From Xanthobacteraceae bacterium (GTDB lineage: Bacteria > Pseudomonadota > Alphaproteobacteria > Rhizobiales > Xanthobacteraceae), in NCBI GenBank assembly GCA_024508855.1, contig JANINJ010000078.1, positions 62,001-126,000 of the forward strand: 64,000 nt of DNA, read 5' to 3'. Positions within the stretch are counted from its first letter, which is position 1. Every line of letters starts with the position of its first letter. Positions 24,930 to 35,630 of the stretch are shown here, in pieces. Both the position numbers and the translations under genes were made by a program. The notes beneath the pieces are model-generated. The model searched no databases, was not told the origin of the DNA, and worked only from the letters and a program-made list of their open reading frames with translations.

Positions 24930-25790
24930 ATGACCTCCACCACCGACGATCCTCTCGTTTCCACCGAATGGCTCGCGGCGCATCTGCGCGATCCGGACGT
25001 TCGCGTTCTCGATGCGTCGTTCAAGATGCCGGGCGTGCTGCCGCTGCCGGTGGACGATTTCCTCGAGGCACACATTCCCGGTGCGGCGTTCTTCGATGTC
25101 GATGCGGTGTCGGATCACGCCGTCGACCTGCCGCACATGTATCCCGACGCGGCGCAGTTCGCGCGGGATGTCGGTGCGCTCGGCGTCTCCAGCGGCGATA
25201 CGGTGGTGGTCTACGATCACGGCGGCTGGGTCGCCGCGCCGCGCGCGTGGTGGATGTTCCTGTCGTTCGGCCATCGCAACGTGAAGGTGCTTAACGGCGG
25301 GCTGAAGAAGTGGCGCGCGGAGGGCCGCACGATCGAGTCGGGCAAGGCATCGCCGAAGGCCGGCCAATTCACCGCAACGCTCGACAAGAATTTCATCCGC
25401 AGCAAACAGCAGCTCGTCGATAATCTTTCATCGCATGCCGAGCAGGTGATCGATGCCCGCTCCAGCGGCCGGTTCGACGGCAGCGTTGCGGAGCCGCGCG
25501 CCGGCCTTCGCGGCGGCCACATCCCGGGCAGCCGGAATCTTCCCTATAACGAACTGTTCGATGCGACGACCGGGATCATGAAGCCGCTTGATGAGATGAA
25601 GCGGGCGTTCGACAAGGCGGGGCTCGACCTCGCGAAGCCGGTCGTGACCTCGTGCGGCTCCGGCGTATCGGCTGCCGTGTTGGCGCTTGCGCTCTACCGG
25701 CTCGGAGTGCGCGGCTCGGCGCTTTACGATGGCTCGTGGTCGGAGTGGGGCATGGCCGACGGTCCGGCGGTGGCGACGGGCGCCGCCTGA
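24930..25790 (+). CDS. sseA: 3-mercaptopyruvate sulfurtransferase (two-domain rhodanese)
   Basis: The 286 residues form two tandem rhodanese domains. The N-terminal one (LDASFKMPG, HIPGAAFFDVDAVSD, VVVYDHGG) is inactive and lacks Cys. The C-terminal one has the loop SCGSGVSA with Cys242. CG[SD]GV[TS]A is the signature of mercaptopyruvate rather than thiosulfate sulfurtransferases. It moves sulfur from 3-mercaptopyruvate to thiols or cyanide. It follows the small rhodanese after a palindromic repeat. Confidence 0.92.
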   Translation: MTSTTDDPLVSTEWLAAHLRDPDVRVLDASFKMPGVLPLPVDDFLEAHIPGAAFFDVDAVSDHAVDLPHMYPDAAQFARDVGALGVSSGDTVVVYDHGGWVAAPRAWWMFLSFGHRNVKVLNGGLKKWRAEGRTIESGKASPKAGQFTATLDKNFIRSKQQLVDNLSSHAEQVIDARSSGRFDGSVAEPRAGLRGGHIPGSRNLPYNELFDATTGIMKPLDEMKRAFDKAGLDLAKPVVTSCGSGVSAAVLALALYRLGVRGSALYDGSWSEWGMADGPAVATGAA

Positions 25791-25793
25791 TCC

Positions 25794-26903
25794 TTACTCG
25801 AACGGAAACAGGCTGTTTGGAATCGGCGCTTGCGGAGCCACAGGCCGCACGGGCTGTCGCATGACGCGCGGGCGTACGATGCGTGTCGCTACCCTGCTGC
25901 GCTTGTTGATCGCGACACGATGTTGGCGGCCTCTGGCCAGCGCCAATGCACGCGACCGCGGTAGTGGAATCGGACCTTGGATCGTTACAGGCGGCGGAAG
26001 TGCGGCGGGTTCTGACGGCGCGTGATCGAGCATCGCGGTCTTGACCGGCGCATCGGTATGCGCGGTCGGAGCGAGCGCCGGCGCGGGGGCAGCAACAGGT
26101 GCAGCCGCAATGGTCTCGGGTTTTGCCGATGGCTCCGGCACGGAGGCAGGCGTTGCCGGTTGTTCGGCAGCCACGGCCGGTGCCGTTTCAGTGGCGATGT
26201 CGATCTTCGGTTCTTCGGTGGCAGCATTGGAAGCCGTCGCCGTCACGGCTTCCGGCTTGGTGTCCGACGAGATAGCCGGGGCCGACGGCTCGGCGGGGGG
26301 CGTGGGTGCAGCGACGTTGGCGGGTTGCGGCGGCACTTCGGACGACGCCGGCAACGCGGCGATCTGAGCCGGCGACGTATCGGCCTGCGGCGAGGGCGTC
26401 GATGCAACGGCATGTTCGGCCGCAGGCGATGGCTCGGAGGCGGCGGGATTGGTCGCTTGATCGGAAGTCTTCGGCGAAGGCGCGGGAATATTTGCAGCGT
26501 CGGTCGCAGCCGATGAACTAGATTCGATCCGGGCTGGAGCAGGGGGGGCGACCACGGGAGCGGCGACGACCGTAGGCGCGACGATGGCAGGCGTGGAAGG
26601 CGCTGCATCCTCGTCAGCCGCTACCGGCGCATTCTGTTGCGGTGGTTGTTCGATCGCTGTGCTGGTTTCCGGTGCGACGCTGACGGCGGGAATTGTAGGC
26701 GTGGCCTCCACGTTCAGCATCGCCAGGGTCGGCGTCGGTTCGGCACGCTGGGCGAACACGGTCTCTGGCGGTGCCTTCCAGACCGGCAGGCTGGCGAACT
26801 GCTCATGCGCCGCGCGCAGCAGGGCAGCCGCGCCCAGGCCGAAAATCACGGTCGAAACCGATAGCAGAACGGCGGCGAACAGGAAGCGGAAACCGGGAAG
26901 CAT
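25794..26903 (-). CDS. Membrane-anchored Pro/Ala-rich protein, hypothetical
   Basis: The 369 residues have one N-terminal membrane segment (FLFAAVLLSVSTVIFGLGAAALL, residues 7-29). About 250 residues of low-complexity Ala/Pro/Ser/Thr sequence follow, and then a basic tail (SRALALARGRQHRVAINKR...RPRVMRQPVRPV). It probably spans the periplasm as an extended linker. Its tail meets the sseA stop with 3 bp between the convergent genes. No function is assigned; comparable proteins occur in related genomes. Confidence 0.78.
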   Translation of the reverse strand: MLPGFRFLFAAVLLSVSTVIFGLGAAALLRAAHEQFASLPVWKAPPETVFAQRAEPTPTLAMLNVEATPTIPAVSVAPETSTAIEQPPQQNAPVAADEDAAPSTPAIVAPTVVAAPVVAPPAPARIESSSSAATDAANIPAPSPKTSDQATNPAASEPSPAAEHAVASTPSPQADTSPAQIAALPASSEVPPQPANVAAPTPPAEPSAPAISSDTKPEAVTATASNAATEEPKIDIATETAPAVAAEQPATPASVPEPSAKPETIAAAPVAAPAPALAPTAHTDAPVKTAMLDHAPSEPAALPPPVTIQGPIPLPRSRALALARGRQHRVAINKRSRVATRIVRPRVMRQPVRPVAPQAPIPNSLFPFE

Positions 26904-27354
26904 GACTGTCGATTCCGTCGCCGCGGACTGGCCGTGCGGCAGCTTTTCGCTAACGGGAACGCGGTGACACGAACAAGGCCTGCGCGAGCTAGCCGCGAAT
27001 CAGGCACTTGGAGAATAGCCCAACAAGCCAGGCGGCTCGCGGAAAATTGACGCGGACAACTATCCGGTTCGGTCGCAACCCTGAAGGAGAGGCTTGCCAG
27101 AGCCGCAGCGGCGTTCCATAGCATGGCCGCATACCGGATCTTTTAGACGGCCTGGATGCGTATTTTGGTGCCGCCTCGATATTACCGGTGCGAAGCTGCC
27201 GCGGAACTGCGGCTTCTCCGCAACGCTCGGCAACCATCTTATGAATATGACTGAATCCCGGCCGAATTCGCCGGCTTCGTCTTGAATGTGCCGCGATCAT
27301 GAGCGATGTGGCGTTAACGTTCCGGTGTTGGCTCGGGGCTATACAAGGGCGATG
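26904..27354. other. 451-bp intergenic region, no gene seen
   Basis: This is the shared upstream region of the divergent Pro/Ala-rich protein and L,D-transpeptidase genes. Open frames exist but show no plausible protein. Only AAGGG at 27345-27349, just before the transpeptidase start, is recognisable. Confidence 0.5.
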
Positions 27355-28569
27355 ATGATCAAACGCATTCTGACGATGACCGCAGCTTGCGCTCTGTGCG
27401 CGGCAGGAACCTCAATTGCCTCGGCGCAGGGTTATTCGGTGTCGCCTCCGGGCTCGACCTATGCCGCAACGCAGGCCGGATACCCAGCCGATTACCATCG
27501 TCCCGGCCAGATGGACGAAATGCCGAATTTCGACGACGTCGATGACGGGCAGGGTAATGGCGCCCAGAATTCGACCGCACTGCCCCCGCCGGGGCCGGTG
27601 ATGTCGCCGAATGATCCGCGCTACGGCCGCCCCGCTGGCCAGCCAGCCTATTCCGACCGTGGGGCCGCCCCGCAGGGCCCGGTAATGTCGCCGGATGACC
27701 CGCGTTACGGCCGTCCCGCTGGTCAGTCGACCTATTCCGATCGTGGCGCCGCGCCGCAAGGTCCGGTGATGTCACCGGATGATCCGCGCTACGGCCGCCC
27801 CTACACTCCGGCTGCCGCGAACTACGGCAGCAACGGCGACGGCATGCGTCCGCCGGCCGGCGTGACCGGTTCGGTTTCGCCGATGCCGATGGGCAGCGAC
27901 GGCAAGCCGACTTCGTTGTCCGCGCTGCCGGCCGACGAACAGCCGGAAGCCGATCAGGGCGGCGAAGCCCAGCTCGCGCCGAACCTGCGCCGTCAGGAAG
28001 TGAATTTCGTCACCAAGGAGCCGGCCGGCACCATCGTCGTCGATACGCCACACACCTATCTTTATTACATCCTCGGCAACAACCGCGCGATCCGCTACGG
28101 CGTCCGCGTCGGCCGCGATGGCTTCACCTGGACCGGCGTGCAGAAGATCAGCCGCAAGGCGGAGTGGCCGGACTGGCATCCGCCGACCGAGATGATCGAG
28201 CGCCAGCCGTATCTGCCGCGCTTCATGGCCGGCGGCCCGGGCAATCCGCTCGGCGCGCGCGCGATGTATCTCGGCTCGACGGTGTACCGCATCCACGGCA
28301 CCAACCAGCCGTCGACGATCGGCAAGTTCGTATCGTCGGGCTGCATCGGCATGCTCAACGAGGACGTCGAAAATCTGTTCGATCGCGTGAAGGTCGGAAC
28401 GCGCGTCGTCGTGTTGCCGGGCGGTGGCCCCCACACCACGGACCCGGTCGCTTCGGCGCAGCCTGCCGCTCCGGCGCAAGGCGGTTACTCGGATAATACG
28501 GTAGCCCAGGCCAGCGGCACGACGCCGACGGTGGTGCCGCCGCTGCCCGCGCCGGTGAGCGTGCGCTAA
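27355..28569 (+). CDS. L,D-transpeptidase (YkuD domain) with tandem repeats
   Basis: The 404 residues use the second of two adjacent ATGs, which is 5 bp after AAGGG. A signal peptide ends near ASA-Q (residue 25). Residues 80-149 hold 2.5 copies of a 28-residue repeat beginning GPVMSPxDPRYGRPAGQ. The YkuD domain covers about 215-365, with catalytic His in YRIHGTN and Cys in FVSSGCIGM. Related enzymes have Arg after CI (CIR), but this protein has Gly. It would cross-link peptidoglycan (3-3 bonds) or attach proteins in the periplasm. The second such enzyme is at 47717. Confidence 0.92.
   Translation: MIKRILTMTAACALCAAGTSIASAQGYSVSPPGSTYAATQAGYPADYHRPGQMDEMPNFDDVDDGQGNGAQNSTALPPPGPVMSPNDPRYGRPAGQPAYSDRGAAPQGPVMSPDDPRYGRPAGQSTYSDRGAAPQGPVMSPDDPRYGRPYTPAAANYGSNGDGMRPPAGVTGSVSPMPMGSDGKPTSLSALPADEQPEADQGGEAQLAPNLRRQEVNFVTKEPAGTIVVDTPHTYLYYILGNNRAIRYGVRVGRDGFTWTGVQKISRKAEWPDWHPPTEMIERQPYLPRFMAGGPGNPLGARAMYLGSTVYRIHGTNQPSTIGKFVSSGCIGMLNEDVENLFDRVKVGTRVVVLPGGGPHTTDPVASAQPAAPAQGGYSDNTVAQASGTTPTVVPPLPAPVSVR
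27592..27801. repeat. 84-bp in-frame tandem repeat, 2.5 copies
   Basis: Units begin at 27592, 27676 and 27760, and encode GPVMSPNDPRYGRPAGQPAY-type 28-residue repeats between the signal peptide and the YkuD domain of the L,D-transpeptidase. Copies differ at mostly synonymous sites. Confidence 0.9.
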
Positions 28570-28590
28570 GCGTCTTTACGAACTCAACGA

Positions 28591-28625
28591 AAAACCCGCC
28601 TCGTCATCGCGAGGCGGGTTTTTTC
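28591..28625 (+). terminator. Rho-independent terminator
   Basis: AACCCGCCTCG and CGAGGCGGGTT form an 11-bp stem with a TCATCG loop, then TTTTTTC. It ends the L,D-transpeptidase transcript 22 bp after the stop and also separates it from the convergent dehydrogenase gene. Confidence 0.93.
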
Positions 28626-28642
28626 TTTGCCGGGATTTTTCT

Positions 28643-29602
28643 TTATCCGATGACGCGGATGGGGATGCCTGCGAGCCACGCGGAAATATCCTCGACCATC
28701 TCGGTGTAGTAGCGCCGATAGTTCTGCACGGTGACATAGCCGAGGTGCGGCGTCAGCACGACGTTGTCGAGCTTGCGCAGCGGATCGTCGACCGGCAGCG
28801 GTTCCTGCGAATAGGTGTCGAGCGCGGCGCCGGCGATGGCGTGCTTCTGGAGCGCCTCCAGCAACGCGGCCTCATCCACGATCGGGCCACGTGCGGTATT
28901 GATGAGGTACGCGGTCGGTTTCATGCGCGCGATGTCCTCGCGCGAAACCAGCCCGCGCGAGCGTGCGCTCAGCACCACATGGATGGTGATGATATCGGCG
29001 TTCGCGAACAGTTCGTCCTTGGTCGCGTAAGCGACGCCGACGGCCTCGCAGGCTTCGCGCGTCAGATTCTGGCTCCAGGCGATAACGTTCATGCCCATCG
29101 CCTGGGCGATTTTCGCGACCTGGCGGCCGAGCTTGCCGAGCCCGACAATGCCGAGCGTCTTGCCTTCGACATCCTCGCCGAGCGTGATCTGCCAGGGTTC
29201 GCCGGCTTTCATGCGGGCGTTTTCGAAGCCGATCTTGCGCGTCAGTTCCAGCATCAGGCCGATGACCAGTCCTGCAGTTGGGTTGCCGACCGCGCCGGTG
29301 CCGCAAACGACGATGCCGCGCGCCTTCGCGGCCTCGAGATCGAACGAGGCGTTGCGCATGCCGGACGTGAGCAACAGCTTGAGGTTCGGCAGCGCGTCGA
29401 GCACGTCACGGCCGAACGGCGTGCGTTCGCGCATGGCGCAGACGATGGCGAAATCCTGCAGGGCACGGATGGTCTCGTCCGAGGACGCGAACGGCTGGTC
29501 GAACACCGTGATGTCGACGCGATCGGCAAGTTTCGACCAGTCCGCCAGATTCAGGGCCGCGTTCTGATAGTCGTCGAGAATTGCACAGCGCAGCCGCGTC
29601 AT
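28643..29602 (-). CDS. D-2-hydroxyacid dehydrogenase family protein
   Basis: The 319 residues have the NAD-binding GIVGLGKLGRQVAKIA motif near 150 and the catalytic Arg in NTARGPIVDE. The Glu lies in DTYSQEPLP and the His in TPHLGYVT, so the triad is complete. The family reduces 2-keto acids or oxidises D-2-hydroxy acids in the cytoplasm. The absence of an ACT domain argues against SerA. Substrate unknown; it appears monocistronic. Confidence 0.92.
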   Translation of the reverse strand: MTRLRCAILDDYQNAALNLADWSKLADRVDITVFDQPFASSDETIRALQDFAIVCAMRERTPFGRDVLDALPNLKLLLTSGMRNASFDLEAAKARGIVVCGTGAVGNPTAGLVIGLMLELTRKIGFENARMKAGEPWQITLGEDVEGKTLGIVGLGKLGRQVAKIAQAMGMNVIAWSQNLTREACEAVGVAYATKDELFANADIITIHVVLSARSRGLVSREDIARMKPTAYLINTARGPIVDEAALLEALQKHAIAGAALDTYSQEPLPVDDPLRKLDNVVLTPHLGYVTVQNYRRYYTEMVEDISAWLAGIPIRVIG

Positions 29603-29699
29603 GGGTCCGCCCGAGTTCTGCTAACGGAGGAATCGCCGTTGGGAGACATCATGGTCGCGCGCAATGCCGGCAGGCGCAAGCGCCCGCCGGATCACCGGC

Positions 29700-29906
29700 T
29701 CAGATCAGGTGCCGATGAGCCGCAGGATCGCGCTTGGCTTTGCAGGCCGGGCCGGGGCCGCGCATGTAGTGCTGCTCCGGGCGGTAGGGATGGAACGCCG
29801 CGAGAATGAACTGGCGGAAGAAGTCGGAAATCTCGTGGAACACGCCGATAAAGCCGCGCGGACTGTCGGTCTGCGAGCGGTGCTGGGTTGCGATGGTTGT
29901 CATGGA
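29700..29906 (-). CDS. Small hypothetical protein
   Basis: The 68 residues run from the ATG at 29906. A GTG at 29969 would add 21 residues. The sequence has a plausible amphipathic middle (GFIGVFHEISDFFRQFILAAF) and a basic C-terminus with a single Cys (GPGPACKAKRDP). No domain is recognised and no strong ribosome site is visible, so this is a tentative call. Confidence 0.42.
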   Translation of the reverse strand, partial: SMTTIATQHRSQTDSPRGFIGVFHEISDFFRQFILAAFHPYRPEQHYMRGPGPACKAKRDPAAHRHLI

Positions 29907-30128
29907 GCGTACTCTGTCGCCGTCACGGTAATGGTCCGGGCGGCCATCGAAGGTGAACTTGTCCTTCACCTTTGTCGCAGGTGATTAAAAACTGGTTCGA
30001 ATTGTCGTTAGTGAATACCTACCTGCAAACAAGGTTTTCAAAGACTTAAGGCCACAGTTGCCCTTTCGCGGCCGCACCGCTACATGAGCGGCAGACATTC
30101 CCCCGATGCGATGGATTCAAGGAACACG

Positions 30129-31778
<1,650 letters not shown>

Positions 31779-31808
31779 GGTGCGTCAGCTTCGCCTTTCG
31801 GCACGGGT

Positions 31809-32213
31809 TCATGCGCCGATAGTTTTCAAAAGCACGCAGCCGGTAATTTTCAGACTCCCATCCGGCTGCCGTTCCAGCGTGTACATAGCCTCCCAGAGTG
31901 CGCCGTCGTCGTCCCGGATGTGGACGTTCTGGGTAATTTTGCCATTCTCGACCTTTCCTTCGCCGAATTCGAAACTTTTGTGACGATAGACCGGCGCATA
32001 TCGGCTTCGGACCATGGCCATGAACATGGCAGGCTGCTGGAATATCTGCTTCAAAGCCGGAGATGCATAGGCAAAGGCCGCCGCATCGTCATCGCGGGCG
32101 AATGCCTCCGCTTGAGAGGTGATGACGGTTCGCGCGGCCACGACATCGTCGTCGGCATGGGCAGCAAACGACAGGCCGGCGAATATCGCGAGCAACAAGA
32201 CGAGGGCACGCAT
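31809..32213 (-). CDS. DUF4864 secreted protein
   Basis: The 134 residues begin with a signal peptide (RALVLLLAIFAGLSFAAHA) and are followed by a compact alpha/beta domain: ITSQAEAFARDDDAAAFAYA, PAMFMAMVRSRYAPVYRHKS, then a strand-rich C-terminus. This matches the DUF4864 family of Rhizobiales, probably an NTF2-like fold in the periplasm. It converges with ettA, 30 bp apart. Function unknown. Confidence 0.88.
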   Translation of the reverse strand: MRALVLLLAIFAGLSFAAHADDDVVAARTVITSQAEAFARDDDAAAFAYASPALKQIFQQPAMFMAMVRSRYAPVYRHKSFEFGEGKVENGKITQNVHIRDDDGALWEAMYTLERQPDGSLKITGCVLLKTIGA

Positions 32214-32479
32214 CGCGAGGCTCCTTCTTCGAAAGATCGTCCATTCAAGACCGTCCGGCCGCCCGATCCGTCACGCAGCATTGATGACATCGTTTCGTAT
32301 CGCGGGCGATGCGAACCGGCGTAACGTGAAGTTCATCCATAGCTATGATATACGCCGGCTGGCCCGTTCCGGTTTCCTGAGTTCGTCAAAACCGCCTTCA
32401 TCGACGGGCGACCTTCGAGACCGGGATCGAAGACGAGCCATCCGGTAGTGGCGACGGCGATGTACAAAGGTAATTGAAT

Positions 32480-33250
32480 ATGTCCGACTGGAGCGCGCAG
32501 CAATATCTGAAGTTCGAGGATCAGCGCACGCGCCCGGCGCGCGATCTGCTGGCACAGGTTCCGCTCGAAAAGGCCCGCACGGTGGTCGATATCGGTTGCG
32601 GGCCAGGCAATTCTACCGAGCTTCTGGTGCGTCGCTGGCCGGAAGCGGCGGTGACCGGCATCGACACATCCGCAGACATGCTGCGTCAGGCGCGCGAGCG
32701 CCTGCCGGCGCAAACCTTCATCGAGGCCAATGTCGCGCACTGGGTGCCGCCCGCCGAGACCGATGTGCTGTTCGCCAACGCCATCTTCCAATGGGTGCCG
32801 GATCATCTGAAGCATCTGCGGCGGCTGGCCGGCACGCTGTCGCCGGGCGGCGCGCTCGCGGTACAAATGCCTGACAACCTCGACGAACCGTCGCACATCC
32901 TGATGCGCGACGTTGCCTTTCAGGAGCCATTCCGCGCGGCGCTGGCGGATGCGGCGCGGATGCGCGCCGCGTTGCCGCGGCCGCGGGATTATTACGACGC
33001 GCTGCGGCCGATGTGCAGCCGGCTGGATATCTGGCACACCGTCTACAATCACGTGCTGGATGACGCATCCGCGATTGTCGAATGGGTCAAGGGCACGGGC
33101 CTGCGGCCTTTCCTCGATCCGCTGGAAGCGCCCGAGCGCAAGCTGTACCTCGCCGAATATACGGCGAGGATCGCCGCTGCCTATCTTCCACAGGAAGATG
33201 GCAAGGTGTTGCTGCGGTTTCCGCGGATTTTCATCGTCGCGGTACGCTAG
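32480..33250 (+). CDS. tam: Trans-aconitate 2-methyltransferase
   Basis: The ATG at 32480 (AAAGG 9 bp upstream) gives 256 residues. It has the SAM motif [15 protein letters not shown] with the acidic GIDTSADML. The family-specific N-terminus ([21 protein letters not shown]) and the [12 protein letters not shown] and [13 protein letters not shown] segments are those of Tam. Tam methylates trans-aconitate, an aconitase side product that inhibits the citrate cycle. It is apparently a single-gene unit. Confidence 0.93.
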   Translation: MSDWSAQQYLKFEDQRTRPARDLLAQVPLEKARTVVDIGCGPGNSTELLVRRWPEAAVTGIDTSADMLRQARERLPAQTFIEANVAHWVPPAETDVLFANAIFQWVPDHLKHLRRLAGTLSPGGALAVQMPDNLDEPSHILMRDVAFQEPFRAALADAARMRAALPRPRDYYDALRPMCSRLDIWHTVYNHVLDDASAIVEWVKGTGLRPFLDPLEAPERKLYLAEYTARIAAAYLPQEDGKVLLRFPRIFIVAVR

Positions 33251-33416
33251 GTCGCGATTGAACGACGCTGGCGCATGCGGTGATGTGTCCCGGGGGCTCG
33301 ACAGGGCGGCATTCGGCCTCATATTGAGCGCCCACGTCATATTTTAGTGCGAATGATCCTGTCGGAGACAGTGTCTCCGTTTCTTCCAGCCCGTTGCATT
33401 CAACCCGAGAGCCCCG

Positions 33417-34004
33417 ATGTCGCTGACTCCCGAAACCCCGTTGCCGCCGCCGGGCAGTCGCCTGCGGCCGATCCCGATGCTGATCTTCAGCTCGCGCTGG
33501 CTGCAGCTTCCACTCTACGTAGGTCTCATCGTCGCCCAGGCGGTCTACACCGTTCTGTTCCTGAAGGAGCTGTGGCATCTGATCGGGCATACGTTCGATT
33601 TCAGCGAGCAGCAGATCATGCTGGTCGTGCTGAGCCTGATCGACGTGGTGATGATCTCCAATCTTCTCGTCATGGTGATCGTCGGCGGATACGAGACGTT
33701 CGTTTCGCGGCTCAATCTCGAAGGTCACCCGGACGAGCCGGAATGGCTCAGTCACGTCAACGCCAGCGTGCTCAAGATCAAGCTGGCCATGGCCATCATC
33801 GGCATCTCCTCAATCCATCTGCTGCGAACATTCATCGAGGCGGGCGGTCTCGGCACGGCCAAGACCAACTACACCGAAACCGGCGTGATGTGGCAGACCA
33901 TCATCCACATCGTCTTCATCATCTCGGCTATCGGCATCGCTTACGTCGATCGCTTGTCGAACGACGTGACCGACCACGCCCACGCGCAGCAGGCGAGCCA
34001 TTGA
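33417..34004 (+). CDS. UPF0114 (YqhA-like) inner-membrane protein
   Basis: The 195 residues have four hydrophobic segments: LPLYVGLIVAQAVYTVLFL, IMLVVLSLIDVVMISNLLVM, a weaker one at LAMAIIGISSIHLL, and IIHIVFIISAIGIAYV. The pattern GGYETFVSRLNL is characteristic of the UPF0114 family, whose function is unknown. Its stop overlaps the likely start of the transglycosylase gene. Confidence 0.92.
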   Translation: MSLTPETPLPPPGSRLRPIPMLIFSSRWLQLPLYVGLIVAQAVYTVLFLKELWHLIGHTFDFSEQQIMLVVLSLIDVVMISNLLVMVIVGGYETFVSRLNLEGHPDEPEWLSHVNASVLKIKLAMAIIGISSIHLLRTFIEAGGLGTAKTNYTETGVMWQTIIHIVFIISAIGIAYVDRLSNDVTDHAHAQQASH

Positions 34005-35251
34005 GAGTGGCGCTGCATCACGGGCGATGCCTCGCCGTCGCGCTGGCTGCGGGCGTGCTGTTCGGCACAGCCGTCACGGCGGCAAATGCCGCCGATGCGG
34101 GCTTTGCGAAATTCATCGAGTCCACATGGCCGGATGCGCAGAAGGCGGGCGTCTCGCGAGCGACCTTCGATGCGCAGACGCGCGGGCTGGAGCCCGATTA
34201 CAAGTTGCCGGATCTGGCATTGCCCGGACGTCCCGCGACCGGCGCGCCGTCGCAGGCCGAATTCGTGCAGGTGCCGGCCGACTATGTGAAGGAAAGCAGC
34301 ATCGCGCGGCTGGCGGCGGAAGGCCAGAAGCTGATGCAGCAATATCGCACCACGCTGGCCGCGATCGAGAAACGCTTCGGTGTACCGGGGCCGGTCATCC
34401 TTGCGATCTGGGGGCGTGAGACCGATTACGGCCGCTATCGGTTGCCCTACGACACGCTGCGCGTGGTCGCCACGCAAGCCTATGTCGGCCGCCGCAAGGA
34501 GCAGTATCGCAACGAATTCATCCTGGCGCTGAAAATCCTGGGCGAGGGCGACGTTGCGCGCAAGGATTTCCGGTCGTCGTGGGCCGGCGCGACCGGACTG
34601 ACGCAGTTCCTGCCGTCGGAATTCTACAAGCACGGTGTCGATTTCGATGGCGACGGCCACGTCAACATCTGGGCGTCGGTGCCCGATGCGCTGGCGTCCG
34701 CGGCGCAGCAACTCGTCAACAAGGGCTGGCAGCCCGGTTTGCGCTGGGCCTATGAGGTGCAGGCGCCGCGCAATGCCGATTGCACGCAGGGCGTACCGGA
34801 AATCACCAAGCCGATCGGCGACTGGCTGCGCGCAGGCTTCGTGCCGGTGCGGGGTCAGCGGTTGAGTGCAGCCGAACAGGCTCAGCCGGCGTCGCTGCTT
34901 CAGCCGGAAGGCATCTACGGTCCGTCGTTCCTGACGACGAAGAACTATTTCGTCATCAAGGAATATAATTTTTCCGATCTCTACGTGCTGTTCGTCGGTC
35001 ATCTCAGCGACCGCATGACCAGCCCGCTGCCGTTCGCCACGAAGTGGTCGGCATCGACGCAATTGCGCAGCCGCGACGTCGAGGCGATGCAGCGTCATCT
35101 CACGCAGATCGGACTTTATCGCGACAAGATCGACGGCAAGGCCGGGATGCAGACGCGCGCGGCGCTTGGCGCATTCCAGAAATCGGCCGGCCTGAAAGTG
35201 GATTGCTGGCCGAGCGAGGCGGTCCTGCGGGCGATGACTTCCGGTCGATGA
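34001..35251 (+). CDS. Lytic murein transglycosylase, MltB-type with peptidoglycan-binding domain
   Basis: A TTG at 34001 overlaps the preceding TGA, and a GTG at 34007 is the alternative. About 416 residues: signal peptide, SLT_2/MltB catalytic domain with the Glu in ILAIWGRETDYGRYRLPYDT, SSWAGATGLTQFLPSEF, and a C-terminal PG_binding_1 domain (RDVEAMQRHLTQIGLYRDKI). It cleaves glycan strands, forming 1,6-anhydroMurNAc ends in the periplasm. A clear terminator follows. Confidence 0.92.
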   Translation: MRVALHHGRCLAVALAAGVLFGTAVTAANAADAGFAKFIESTWPDAQKAGVSRATFDAQTRGLEPDYKLPDLALPGRPATGAPSQAEFVQVPADYVKESSIARLAAEGQKLMQQYRTTLAAIEKRFGVPGPVILAIWGRETDYGRYRLPYDTLRVVATQAYVGRRKEQYRNEFILALKILGEGDVARKDFRSSWAGATGLTQFLPSEFYKHGVDFDGDGHVNIWASVPDALASAAQQLVNKGWQPGLRWAYEVQAPRNADCTQGVPEITKPIGDWLRAGFVPVRGQRLSAAEQAQPASLLQPEGIYGPSFLTTKNYFVIKEYNFSDLYVLFVGHLSDRMTSPLPFATKWSASTQLRSRDVEAMQRHLTQIGLYRDKIDGKAGMQTRAALGAFQKSAGLKVDCWPSEAVLRAMTSGR

Positions 35252-35267
35252 ATTTCGTGCGCTCAAA

Positions 35268-35300
35268 AAGAAACCCGGCCAGATCGGCCGGGTTTCGAAC
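35268..35300 (+). terminator. Rho-independent terminator
   Basis: AAACCCGGCC and GGCCGGGTTT form a 10-bp stem with an AGATC loop, 19 bp after the transglycosylase stop. A-rich upstream and T-ending arms make it usable from both sides, including for the convergent secreted-protein gene at 35331. Confidence 0.85.
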
Positions 35301-35330
35301 AGATCGCTGCGAGGCGATTGCGTATTTCGA

Positions 35331-35630
35331 TCAATCGCAAACGCGAATGCGGCGGAAGCGCCAGCCGTAGCCGTCCCAGAAACGCTCGCGCTCGACGTGG
35401 CACGGCGGTCCTTCGACATAGGCCGGGGCAGGAGCGTAGTAGGCCGGGGGAGGAGCGGCATAGGCCGGCGGCGAATTGGCGATTGCGGCGCCAACCAGCG
35501 CGCCGCCGAGCAGGCCACCGGCAATGCCGGCTGCAACACCGCCACCGCCTGCATGCGCCGCAGGAGTCGCTGCCGCCAGCGCACCGGCGACGGTCGCTGC
35601 CGCAAGCAAAGCCGAGAAGGTCTTCTTCAT
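35331..35630 (-). CDS. Gly-rich small secreted protein
   Basis: The 99 residues have a signal peptide (MKKTFSALLAAATVAGALAA...AHA). A glycine-zipper-like segment follows (GVAAGIAGGLLGGALVGAAI), then a Pro/Tyr/Ala-rich stretch and the C-terminal motif ERFWDGYGWRFRRIRVCD. The end motif is shared with the protein at 35841, so the two are paralogues. It may insert into or associate with the envelope. Function unknown. Confidence 0.85.
   Translation of the reverse strand: MKKTFSALLAAATVAGALAAATPAAHAGGGGVAAGIAGGLLGGALVGAAIANSPPAYAAPPPAYYAPAPAYVEGPPCHVERERFWDGYGWRFRRIRVCD

Noticed and set aside
27592-27801. Regular repeats considered as a CRISPR array
   Set aside because: The 84-bp units are contiguous, in frame and coding, with no spacers.
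29985-30000. TGGTTCGAATT, resembling a tRNA T-loop
   Set aside because: There is no matching acceptor, D or anticodon stem around it.
33347-34000. A long N-terminal extension of the MltB-type transglycosylase
   Set aside because: It overlaps the UPF0114 gene in another frame. A signal peptide begins right after the overlap, at 34001-34007.
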